A stretch of DNA of 13,341 nucleotides from Fomitopsis serialis (Eukaryota; Basidiomycota; Agaricomycetes; Polyporales; Fomitopsidaceae): positions 1-13,341 of the forward strand of contig NW_025955714.1 of NCBI RefSeq assembly GCF_022376445.1, given 5' to 3'. A model generated the notes under the pieces. That model did no database searches, was not told the DNA's origin, and saw only the letters and a list, made by a program, of their open reading frames with translations. This document shows positions 1-9,331 of this stretch, in pieces. Position numbers and translations under genes: made by a program. Positions within the stretch are counted from its first letter, which is position 1; every line of letters begins with the position of its first letter.

Positions 1-55
1 CCGTGTGGACGCACCCCACCACCGCTCCGACAGGTGGTGGGGTGCGTCCACACGG
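1..55. repeat. perfect inverted repeat (23-bp arms, 9-nt loop)
   Basis: Bases 1-23 are the exact reverse complement of bases 33-55, separated by the 9-base loop GCTCCGACA at 24-32. The arms are GC-rich (they begin CCGTGTGGAC and end CACCACC on the left) and would form a very stable hairpin as single-stranded DNA or RNA. The repeat abuts the GMC oxidoreductase relic that starts at about 57. Base 1 is the window edge, so the arm may continue to the left. It could be a fold-back element, a remnant of a mobile element, or a palindrome produced during assembly. Nothing here resembles a fungal telomere repeat. Confidence 0.9.
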
Positions 56-56
56 A

Positions 57-499
57 TGGGTACGAGACCAGTCCGTCCGCGCTCGCTTGACTCAAAGGCC
101 AAGCCTCTCTGCGACATACGGTACCTCAGCGCAGAAGAAGACCGCATCGCCCTTCGTTCTGCACTCCGGCGTGCCAGCTTCGTGAGGATGGATATCCTTT
201 GCGGGACGTCCGTGTTCCGGACATCTCGAGCGATGCGGCGCTCAGGGACAGGATATCGATAAGTGCTCAGTGCTCAGATACTATGTACCACACCCAAGCA
301 GCATTATATCTCCTAACGAGGACGATGGCACCCTGACATTGTAGACGATGAGATGCGCGTGTATGACTTTCGCAAACTGCGCATCGTGGGTGCGAGCGTG
401 TTTCCCAATTCGCTGCCTGTTCATCTGCAGACCGTCGTCTACGCTGTCGCGAAGAAATGTGTTGATCTTATGCTCATTGTTCAAGGTCTTGCGAGATAA
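57..499 (+). pseudogene. GMC oxidoreductase, decayed C-terminal fragment
   Basis: The C-terminal domain of a glucose-methanol-choline (FAD) oxidoreductase is readable if several frameshifts are allowed. Frame 3 (57-89) gives WVRDQSVRARL. Frame 2 (89-175) gives DSKAKPLCDIRYLSAEEDR and onward. Frame 1 (about 178-294) gives LREDGYPLRDVRVPDISSDA and ends at DTMYHT. Frame 3 (297-329) gives SSIISPNEDDG. Frame 2 (338-499) gives VDDEMRVYDFRKLRIVGASV, then FPNSLPVHLQTVVYAVAKKC, and stops at TAA 497-499. In the family this region carries the H-x-G-T active-site histidine (here the His of MYHT) and a second catalytic His/Asn near the C terminus (here probably the His of PVHLQT). The frame changes occur without room for a GT-AG intron, so this is read as a degraded gene and not as a spliced one. 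The N-terminal FAD-binding half would lie left of the window. The fragment, its family and its decay are inferred from recognised sequence; no search was run. Confidence 0.8.
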
Positions 500-1031
500 G
501 CGGGGCCCAACTGAGGTGATCCTGCGTAGTACGGCTGATGCAATGATAATCATGGCTTATATATCCTACTGTAGTCCCACTGCTGTCTTGCGTTGGCTTT
601 GCGTCCGATCCTGCCATGCACGATAGTCGCTTGTCTTGATGATCTGACAGTATTCGACTGAGCAGATGCGTCGTGCAACTTCGCGCAACACGGACTCACG
701 TCACATATGCTTCTCAGTCAGACAATTGAGCTCAGCATGTCAATCAATACATTGTACCGTTCTTGCATCAGAAGATCCTCTCAGCCGAGAAGAAACGACT
801 TGTATAAATTTACTCTGTGAGAGCGTGTCTTGTCCCCGCATACTGTACCTACGCGATGTCCATCCGAGCTACGCAGCGCGATGATCACGACACCGCGTCC
901 CGACATCCGCGCGCACGACCGCCACATTGCCGCCACATAAGCCTGACTCATTGGGTCTCTGAGACTTGCGCGGCGCTCGGACGACACTCTCACCTATTCA
1001 GCCAGCGGCAGCCTGGGGCTCTCCTAGACCC
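500..1031. other. intergenic region upstream of the oxaloacetate carrier
   Basis: No gene is recognised in this 532-bp stretch; the open frames are short and have no family resemblance. It should hold the promoter of the downstream carrier gene. Candidate elements are a TGACTCA heptamer at 944-950, an ATTGG (inverted CCAAT) at 950-954, a weak ACATAAG at about 936-942, and a better TATAAAT at about 805, which is far from the ATG. None is proven. Confidence 0.6.
944..950. promoter_or_regulatory. TGACTCA element (Gcn4/Cpc1-type bZIP site candidate)
   Basis: A perfect TGACTCA lies 82 bp upstream of the carrier ATG and directly next to an inverted CCAAT box (950-954). TGACTCA is the established core of Gcn4/Cpc1 sites for general amino acid control, and oxaloacetate/isopropylmalate transport is linked to amino acid synthesis in yeast. 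The heptamer also occurs elsewhere in the window (89-95, 7808-7814 and 11946-11952, either strand), which is close to chance frequency, so position is the only support. Confidence 0.3.
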
Positions 1032-2583
1032 ATGAGTTCGAGTGCAGTCCCAGTCAAGGGCCGCCCACTCAGCACGGCGGAGGGATTCCTCTGTGGCGGC
1101 GCGGCGGCATGCGTGGCGGTATGTGACGAGGGATGGACCCGGTGGGACTGACCAGTGATCTGGACGAGTCTAGGTCACATTCTCCAACCCGCCAGAAGTG
1201 GCAAAGACGCGGCTACAGCTGCAGGGCGAGCTAGCGAAGGATGGTGGCGTGAAGGTGTACAAGCACACTCTGGACGTCTTGCAAAAGACGTGGAAGCACG
1301 AGGGGATCAGGGGAATCCAGAGAGGTCTCGGTCCTGCTGTGAGCGCGTCACCATCTCCCTCGCTCTTTGTGACTGACTTCAACGAGAGTATCTGTATCAA
1401 GTGAGTGCGAAGCCATGCTTTGATGGACTCCTTGTCATATTCCGCAGATCCTCCTTAACGGGTCTCGTCTCGGTGCGCGAGTTTGCTACGTTGCAAGTGT
1501 TGTTAGCTCACGGACATGCAGGATTTTACGAGCCGATTCGACAAAATGTCAACAAGCTACTCGGCTTCTCGCCAACAGAACAGCGGCCATATACCTCAAT
1601 ATTTGCTGGTGCCGCGAGTGGGGCGATTGGTGGTATGTGATTCGTGTGCGCTTGCATGAGGGGACGGTATGATGAAGGGGCGTTAGCATCCATGGGCAAT
1701 CCTCTGTTCTTGATCAAGGCGCGGTTGCAGGTGAGTTCATGGCACGGCACGCCAGATACACGCTGAACGCATGCAATAAAGGCATATTCACCCGCTCTGC
1801 CTGTCGGTACACAACACTACTACAAAAGCGCATGGGATGCGTTCACCACGATCTTCCGGAGAGAGGGTCTGCGAGGCCTCGTCCGCGGTGTCGATGCTGC
1901 CATTCTACGCACGGCGATGGGCTCGTCCGTAAGTCCCAAAGTACAGTTAGCCGCCTCTATTGTCTGAGCTATTGAGACCAGGTTCAATTGCCTTCTTACA
2001 ACTGGACCAAGAACCAGCTTGTCTCGAACGGCATTCTCCCCGCTGACAGTGTTTGGACGTACCTGGCGAGTAGTTCAGTGTCAGGCATGTGTGTGGTAAG
2101 GCGCTGTGATCGTTTGTCTCTTGGTCATTCAAGTTAACCACTTTAACAGCTCACAGCAATGCAACCAGCTGACACCGTAAGCTGCCGTCTGCCGCAATCA
2201 CCACCACAGTGACTGACCTGGTTCTCGTAGGCGTTGACTCGTGTATACAACCAACCGACACGACAACTTCCGAACGGCAGGTTCGTCGGCACGCTGTACA
2301 AAAACCCTATAGATTGTCTATGGAAGACGCTCAAGGCCGAGGGTCCGCTAGGGTGGTACAAAGGTAGTTGTTACGTTCAGCATGTGCTGTTGCAATAGTA
2401 GCTGATTGTCTGTTCAGGGTCTACGGCACACTTCTTCCGTATAGCACCGCATACGTATGTCCTAAGGTTGCTGCTGTTCAGATATGCACGGGGGCTGAGA
2501 CTATTCGCAGGATCATCACGCTTACTGCGAACGACGTCATTTTGGGGCTGTACAAGAAGTTCCGCGACAGGAACCTCGACTAA
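1032..2583 (+). CDS. OAC1: mitochondrial oxaloacetate carrier (SLC25 family, OAC1-like)
   Basis: Inner-mitochondrial-membrane carrier predicted to transport oxaloacetate and, by analogy with yeast Oac1, sulfate, malonate and alpha-isopropylmalate. The 12 exons are 1032-1118, 1174-1338, 1389-1400, 1448-1472, 1522-1632, 1687-1730, 1782-1928, 1982-2095, 2150-2176, 2231-2363, 2418-2454 and 2511-2583. They total 975 nt and give 324 aa, the length of yeast Oac1. All introns are GT-AG and 47-56 bp. Three carrier repeats are visible. The first signature is NPPEVAKTRLQ (residues 34-44). The second is the OAC1-type variant GNPLFLIKARLQ (137-148). The third is QPADTALTRVYNQ (240-252). NGSRLGFYEPIRQN (92-105), DAAILRTAMGSSVQLPSYN and FFRIAPHTI match recalled Oac1 sequence closely. 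Exon 3 is only 12 nt and encodes YLYQ, matching the conserved AAYIYQ segment, so it is needed. The start is the first ATG in frame, and there is no long presequence, as usual for carriers. Confidence 0.93.
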
Positions 2584-3187
2584 CTTCTGTACTGTGGGGT
2601 TTCTTGCATACATTACGCACCCTGCCCACAGCACATGCGGGTTTTCATACATCCAACTAATGCCTGTATCTCCGCTGCCGTCAGTATTCACAAGTAGATG
2701 TTCTGGCCGTTTACGTGCGGTCTCCGCATCGTGACACAGTATTTGCTCGTCCACTGCGGGGCACGCCGGTCCTCTGACGTTCTGCACGAATAATTGGCTA
2801 ACTTTGCGGCTGTAACAAGGGCGAACCTCGGATAAACGGACCCTCCTCGAGGGTGTCTTCGACGCGGTGCGTATGTATCGGTCCTTGAGCGCGAGAAGCA
2901 CAGGTCAACTGATCCATATTCTGTCCTCGATCCTACACATGAAGGTCTGCTCGATCATAAATACTCAGGCAACGCGGACCGAATGGTCAGCGTATGTCGA
3001 TGCTTGAATACAGATGGTCACGATGGCGTCAGGTATTTACGGACGCATCCCCGTGTTGCTGGGGACAGTGGAAACCTCGGTGCTCCGCGACTGTGAACGG
3101 CGATGGACTCAGCGCGTATCCTTTCGCTCGGATTGGCGCATATAAGTGAAGGAGGACGCCGGTAAGCGTTCTCGCTGCTCGTTCGGC
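2584..3187. other. intergenic region between carrier and esterase
   Basis: This 604-bp stretch should hold the 3' end of the carrier transcript and the promoter of the esterase. A 174-codon open frame on the minus strand (2377-2901) overlaps the carrier's last exons and has no recognisable family, so I do not call it a gene. An AT-rich CATAAATAC at about 2956-2964 and the TATAAG at 3141-3146 are the only promoter-like words noticed. Confidence 0.6.
3141..3146 (+). promoter_or_regulatory. TATA-box candidate of the esterase gene
   Basis: CATATAAG sits 42-47 bases before the esterase ATG (3188), with an ATTGG at 3132-3136 just upstream. If used, transcription would begin some 25-35 bases downstream and leave a very short 5' leader. 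The ATG context (GGC ATG G, purine at -3 and G at +4) is favourable. Confidence 0.45.
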
Positions 3188-5564
3188 ATGGCGAAGACGC
3201 GGTTCCTTCTCGAGCTCCTGGTTCTGGGGAGCCTGGTGGCGGCACAGAATACCTCAGTCTCGTCCTATCCTGATACCGACGTCGTCATCGTATCCAACAA
3301 TGACTTGAACCCGTCTAACCCAGATCGCGCCAGCGCACTCTTCCTGACGAACTCGTTTACGTGTGCAGAGGGATATGCAGCTTGCGCGCAATTGCAGGAG
3401 ACCTTGCTTCCCTCGCCGAATAGCACGGGTCTCAACGCGCAGAACCTGTCGGTGGCGCTGACGTCGGAAAGGCATGGCGCTGCACTCGATACCTCGCAGC
3501 AGATCTGGATTGCGGCGCAAGGTGAGTGTGGATACGGATGAGATAGCCTTTGCATCGCTGATGAAGCCATGGACGACCTAGAACCGAGCAGTTGCTCTGT
3601 CTTCACCCCGAGCTATGAGTTCACGGACTACCCGGCTTCCTCCACAAGCTCAACCACCGACCTCAGCGCACGTCTGCCCGTGCTCTGCACGAACTCCGCA
3701 CCCCTCACGCGCTCGAATATCACCGCGGACACGTCGCGCCAGATCCAGCTGTCCACCCCTGCAGCGGGTACCCTAGTCGGCTACCGCGACAAGTTCAGCT
3801 TCCGGTTCCTGGGTATCAAGTACGCAGAGCCACCGACTGGGGAATCGAGGTTCCAGCCTCCGACGCCGGTGCAGGCGTCCCCGTACACGGTGCGCTCGGC
3901 GCTCGAGTATGGCCCCACATGCGCCCAGGTGCGTATGCAAGTTGTGATCCCAAGTCGGTCGGCCTGAGCCATGGACGTAGCCTCCCGATGCCGACAATGG
4001 CCATGAATGGTACGATGCCGAGGATTGTCTGCAAGTCAATGTATTCTCGCCGCTCGTCAACTCTGGGACGAACTCAGTGCAGACTGCGCCCAAGCTGCCC
4101 GTCATGTTCTTCAGTGCGTCTCTTTCAGTGGTGTAGTGAAGCTCACCAGTCAAGCGTAGCTCCTTTGCAGTTCATGGCGGTGGTCTGAACACAGGTGATA
4201 GTGGTCCGATCCCCTTCAACGAGACGTCGAGTGGTTATGTCGGCCCGTCGACCTCGAACATCTTCGACGGTACCAACCTGGTGTCCTATGGAGGCGTCGT
4301 CCTTGTCACGGTCAACTACCGCTTGACTGCATTCGGATGGTTCAACGCCTCGAACGTGGCACTGAGGGACACGCTCTTGGCGTTGCAGTGGGTGCAAGAT
4401 AACATCGAGGCTTTCGGTGGAGACGTGAGTCTTGCTGTTTTAGACGTCTGAGTGCGAGCTGAGCGCATTCGAGTAGCCCACGCATGTGCTGATCTTCGGT
4501 GAATCAGCGGGAGGAGGAATGACGAGGTACCTGCTCGGGACCAACCCAGCCTACACCGAGGGTCTGTTCAGTGAGTGTGCCAACCTCACAATGGAACGTT
4601 GTTCTGATTCGCTATTCGAACAGGCGCTGCCATTCTGGAGTCTGACTGGCCCACTAGCAACCAGTTCTACTCACCCGCTAGGTCCCTCGAGCTGTCTCTA
4701 ACGCTTGCCAAAGCTCTCGGGTGCGCGGACAACTCGTCCACCGAGTTCAACGAGACCATGGCGGTTTGCGTCCGTGCTCTTCCCACTATGGACATCGTCG
4801 CGACCTCGTACGACCTGAACCTCTCATGGGAGATCATTGTCGATGGTGACCTCGTCCTCACGGATATCGCGAGTAGTATCAAGGATGGAAACTACGCGCG
4901 CGTCCCAACCATCTGGGCCACGAACGAATGCGAATATTGCTTCTTCATCCCTGACTCGATACCCACGAACGCCTCACCATCTGCCTTCCCGGACAACCTC
5001 GACATATGGTTCAATAGCACACAGGTGCAGAAGATCCTCGACGCCCCGCCGGACCTATACCCGTACGCGACTGCACCGTCAGGGGGCGACCTAGACGGCA
5101 CGGTCCTGCAGCTCGCACAGCTCATAACCGACTGGTACCTGCACTGCCCCATGCTCTACCTCTCATCCCTCGCAGATAACACCACGAACCCGGGGAACAA
5201 CTACAAAGTGATGTTCGCCGTCGGCCTCGGGTCCACCATCACTGCGAATCCGAGGACATGCCCCGGGCAGGTGTGCCACGCGGACGAGCTCTACTGGGTG
5301 TTCGCCACGGCGGAGACGGACAACCTGTACCAGCCCTTGACGCCGAGCGAGCTTGCTACCACGCAGGAAGTCATCAAGCGGTGGACGTCCCTCGCGTGGA
5401 CTGGCAACCCGAACTATGAAGGCGCGGTGGTCGAGTGGCCGCCGTACACGGGCGACAACGAGGTCATCATAAACGCTACTGCGACGGAAACGATCGAGCC
5501 GTACCGAGTCGCTCAGTGCGACTTCATCGAGAACCAGCTGGGGTTGGTTTTCGGACAGTCATGA
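3188..5564 (+). CDS. secreted type-B carboxylesterase/lipase with N-terminal extra module
   Basis: Alpha/beta-hydrolase of the carboxylesterase type-B (COesterase) family, predicted to hydrolyse carboxylic esters outside the cell. The natural substrate is unknown. Six exons: 3188-3521, 3582-3928, 3981-4113, 4171-4424, 4477-4570 and 4624-5564, with 52-60 bp GT-AG introns; total 2103 nt, 700 aa. Residues 1-19 form a signal peptide ending LVAA|Q. The hydrolase core begins near FRFLGIKYAEPP (185-196). The oxyanion-hole HGGG is at 273-276. The nucleophile Ser366 lies in FGESAGG, Glu491 in TNECEY is the likely acid, and His606 in CHADELYWVF completes the triad. About 13 N-glycosylation sequons fit secretion. 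The segment 20-170 is an extra N-terminal region with four cysteines (59, 66, 116, 147), whereas family members usually reach the core within about 50-60 residues. The glycosylation and triad are read from sequence; the activity is inferred from family. It is not distinguishable here from carotenoid-ester-lipase or cholinesterase-like subfamilies. Confidence 0.92.
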
Positions 5565-6001
5565 TATCCGAGGTTCCTTGCCTGGGCATTGAGGTATTGT
5601 AGGGCAATGTAAATGGCACTGAATATATCACCGACGCTCACGAAGTATCGAATTTGCTGGCTTCCAATTCATCCATTATTTAACGGAATGCTCTTCCGCT
5701 GCGTTATGGCTCAACGTCAACTATGGCTTGATGCCTTGAACGGCCTTATATCTCGCTACTTGCTAGTGGAGGCGTTACAAGCATATTCTTGATGCGCACA
5801 GTGAGAATCCAGTATATGCCTGCATTACTTATTTCGTGCTGGAGGAGGCGGGCCGGTGTCTAAGTTTGTGAAGCGCCCGGGAGCGTTGTGTTGCAACTCT
5901 GCTCCATATGATAATTATGATGCACACCTCCATTCGAACCGACTCACGAATGCGATAGACCCTCTCATTTTCTTTACGACCATCTTCACAGCTTCCTACT
6001 C
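5565..6001. other. intergenic region between esterase and CorA transporter
   Basis: No gene is seen in these 437 bp. A CCAAT word lies at 5664-5668. A pyrimidine-rich run (about 5960-5985, CCCTCTCATTTTCTTTAC) directly precedes the transporter ATG, as is common before fungal start sites. Confidence 0.5.
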
Positions 6002-8970
6002 ATGCCTCGCGAAAACAGCTTCACCGATTCGGAGGGCCGCTCGCTCACGCCAGACCTCGAGGAGGCCATGATGCGAGAGACCGAGCTGCACCGCTCAGAC
6101 TCACCAGAACCGATAGTCGCGACCGAGGGCGGGCAACCACGGCAATTGGACCCGGACGTCGTCTCAGCACCGGACCTACCAAGTTACCAGCAGCAAGCGT
6201 CCACAGCAAGGTCCCCGGCGCGACCAGACTTTGACAATGTGCTGCCCCGCGCATTCACCACACCGGGGGACCGCTTCCGTACGACGGTGCGCAAGGTCAT
6301 GGCGATGAACCGCACCGCGTCCTCCGTCTTCGTCCGGCCAGGCATCGGTGCTGAGCCAGGTGTCGACCCCCGCCGCGCCTCCGCGAACATGGCGTACAGC
6401 GGTATCAAGCAGAAGTGCGTGATCGAGGTGGTGGACTACTCGACGCTGCGCGTCAGCTTTGGCCGGATGACGAACAACGAGTTCATCAAGATGCTGAGAG
6501 ACCCTTCTGCGAGTAGGAGGGATCCCTGGGTGCGCGTACGGTGGATCAACGTGGGAGGCATAAGCTGGGACGTGATCAGCGCGCTCGCGCTCAAGTACGG
6601 TGTGTGACCCTACGGTCGTCGTCAAACTCAAAGTTGACACATTTACCGCCCAGACATGCACCCCCTTGCTATCGAGGACATCCTCAGCCAGCGCCAGCAC
6701 TCTCGCTCTAAGGCCGACTACTACCCACAACATCTTTTTCTCCGCGTCCTCTGCCACTCGCTCACCTCGGATGACTACGGGACACCTGACTCGTCTGTCA
6801 CCAACCTTCCGCGCTCAGAGTCACCCGATCTCATTGGCATAGACGACTCCGATGGCGAAGAAGAGGTCACGCAGCCAGACGACGACCGCACTGTGTACGG
6901 CAGCGCGAGCGCATCAAAGTTCTCTACAAAGCGCGGGTCGCTGAGGAATGGTGCCGCAAAGGTGAAGGAGGCCAAGGACGTGGAGCACGTCGCCATGCAG
7001 ATTCAACAACAGCAGCGACTTCAGTCTCCTGCCAACGACAACAAGGTCAGCAGTTCGTCGTGACTCTGCCTCTGAGGACAGGTTGTACTTAGTCGAGGTG
7101 AACAGAAACAAGCCGCCCGCCACATGAGGCTCATCCGCGAACTGAAGAAAGGCGACCGGGTCGCCGTCAAGGTCCTTCCTTTGTGCATTTTCCTGTTTCG
7201 CGATGGTAGGCCTGTGCCATGTGTCCTATGTCAATTTATTCACCTGTCACGTACAGGCACGGTCATTTCTATAAACAGAGGTGGGGTTCACTCTGTGCCG
7301 TGGAATACGGAGAACTCAACAGGACGTTCCAGATCCAAGTGTGGCGTTTACGGAGCCCATCACCAATCGTCTGCGCCAACGGCATACCGGCCTACGAACG
7401 TCGGCAGACGCATCGCTTTTGGTACAAAGCCTGCTTGACCTGAGTACGTTTCTCGCATCTCGGTGTATGCCACGTGAGAGCTTACTGCCCGGAATTTAGT
7501 TGTGGACTCCGCCCTGGAGGTGATAGAAGAATACCAGACCAAGATCCTGAAGATTGAGCAAGAAGTACTTCTCAAGCCCAGCATGGAGACTGTTCGTCGG
7601 TGTATGTCTATCGCTGTTCAGACCTCACCGGCTTGGTCTGATCTCGCCTCGCCACGCCAGTGCACATCCTCCAGGGTGACTTGATCCTTCACAAACGCAC
7701 GCTCGAGCCAATTAAGACAGTCATCTATGGCCTGCGACGGTACGACGATGACCGGGTGGCGGCGTTGACCGAGAAAGTCGACCCCAGCATGAAGATTCAA
7801 GGGTACATGAGTCATAAGGCCAAGATTTACCTGGTACGTCCGTACAATTATTTCCTTGATCCCGAAGCACCCTGCAGAATTCTGCTAGAGTCGGGACTTC
7901 CGTCCAGGTCGTCTCAGCTGTCCGTGCATCGGGGGTAGATCTGGCCAGTCAGGCTTCGTGTAGAGATTCGCAGGGCGCGCTGGGGCAGTGACGTCGAATG
8001 ATACTGACTAAGGATCGCTCTGGTCTAGGCGGATGTCCATGATCATATGGAGTATATCCTATCTAGCTTGGAGATGTTTGCCGGCGTCAGTGAGAACCTG
8101 ATCAATTACACGTTCAATGTAGGTGGTGTTTCCTCTTGCTATAATCCGCAGCTGCGTGGCACCGGTTTGGTCCTGCTCGCTCCTTGTCGCCCACATGCCG
8201 GCAGAAACACTTGCAATACACGCACGCCGGTGGTTTGGTGAGCCAATGGCGAGCGACTCAATTTGGCGAATGCCTTCCACTTCGTGATATGATATTTCCG
8301 CCTATCCACCTTGCCTGAGCTTCTGCAGCTGCAGGATTTCATGCCTCGGTTATGAATCCGCGAACGCTCGCTGACAGTGATGCCCCTCAGATGGCTTCGT
8401 ACGAAATGAACGAAGTAATGTGCGTGCAGTGTCGACCGTGTTCCTATATCGCAGTACTGATTTCCTCTGGCGCACCTTTCAGGCGTCGGCTTACCCTCGC
8501 CACAATCATCTTCTTGCCGCTGACCCTCCTGACTGGATACTTCGTACGTGCCGTCCCATGCATCCGGCAGTATATGCCTGACTGGGCTCTTTCGCTCCCG
8601 TGCCACAGGGTATGAACTTCGAGAACATGTGGTCTATCATGCACGGTCACAGCGACCTAATGTACGTCCTCATCCCTTTCTCCGCTGTACCCTGATATCG
8701 ACGTACTTCTCGATCCCTCTGCTATCATCTTTCGCGAATGAATACTAACTGCGTTGATGACAGATTCTGGATCATTGCACTGCCCGTCATGGCCATTGTC
8801 GTGCCCCTTTTCGCATACCCCGACCTTCGCAACATGGTCCGGTATCTCCAGAAACGGGTCGTTAAGCAGAAGGTTGGACGGGTGAGCTGAGCGTTTCGGA
8901 GAAGTCAGACCGGCATATAACTGAACTTCGTCTTCCTTTGCAGTCCTACGGCCGCCGTGGCCGTCGGTGA
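6002..8970 (+). CDS. CorA-type magnesium transporter (Alr/Mnr2-like)
   Basis: Mg2+ channel/transporter of the CorA superfamily; fungal relatives act at the plasma membrane (Alr) or vacuole (Mnr2), and the location cannot be decided here. Thirteen exons: 6002-6599, 6654-7045, 7106-7205, 7257-7280, 7333-7443, 7500-7601, 7661-7833, 8029-8118, 8391-8419, 8483-8543, 8609-8661, 8764-8881 and 8944-8970; total 1878 nt, 625 aa. Residues 1-130 and about 230-330 are polar and low in complexity, with an acidic patch (IDDSDGEEE). The folded cytosolic part includes DMHPLAIEDIL (200-210), LCIFLFRDGTVISIN (354-370), LRTSADASLLVQSLLDL and LHILQGDLILHKRTLEPIK (443-461). Two C-terminal membrane helices follow: LTLATIIFLPLTLLTGYF (543-560) and FWIIALPVMAIVVPLFAY (579-596). 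The hallmark Gly-Met-Asn is at 561-563. The C terminus is strongly basic (ends GRRGRR). Introns are mostly 51-65 bp; those at 7834-8028, 8119-8390 and 8662-8763 are longer. Exon 4 has only 24 nt. Several splice choices were fixed by conserved sequence and frame. Confidence 0.92.
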
Positions 8971-9331
8971 TTATCACCTCTTGAGTGGATAATGTATATT
9001 TGTTCGTGTATTTGCTTCATCTGTGGGTCTACGGTTGCGAGGTTGTATAGGCAACTCTGTTGTGTTGTTTGGGGACACTGCTCAGGATATTTCTACGCTC
9101 GTTGATCTGCCACTGATATAGTCTCATCTAATGTTATCGTGAAGCATTACATTGCCCTACATGGTCGTGTGGCACCCATGTCCTTAATATCAATGTTGGA
9201 CCAGCGTGGGCATCGATCGCAGGACCAACGTACCGCGAGGGAATGCGAAACTCACGGACTAGCTACGAGTGGTACGCATATGTACCAGCACAAACATGAC
9301 TACTGCCGCAAGAGTCCAGAAGGTCATATCT
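8971..9331. other. convergent intergenic region (transporter and P450 3' ends)
   Basis: These 361 bp separate two converging genes and should hold both 3' untranslated regions. TGTATATTTGT at 8993-9003 is an AT-rich word of the kind found near fungal 3' ends. No separate gene or stable hairpin is recognised. Confidence 0.5.

Noticed and set aside
2377..2901. Longest minus-strand open frame (174 codons)
   Set aside because: It lies antisense to the last exons of the well-supported carrier gene and extends into the intergenic gap. Its translation shows no motif or family resemblance.
5920..5945. tRNA B-box-like GGTTCGAATGG on the minus strand
   Set aside because: The flanking bases do not form a T stem and no A box or acceptor stem was found at the expected distance.
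6176..6757. 193-codon minus-strand open frame
   Set aside because: It is the antisense shadow of the first two CorA exons, where GC-rich codons keep the opposite strand open. No domain is visible.
8139..8606. 155-codon minus-strand open frame across the long transporter intron
   Set aside because: It overlaps conserved sense exons (8391-8419, 8483-8543), and nothing in its translation is recognisable. Kept out as a gene, although the intron itself is flagged.
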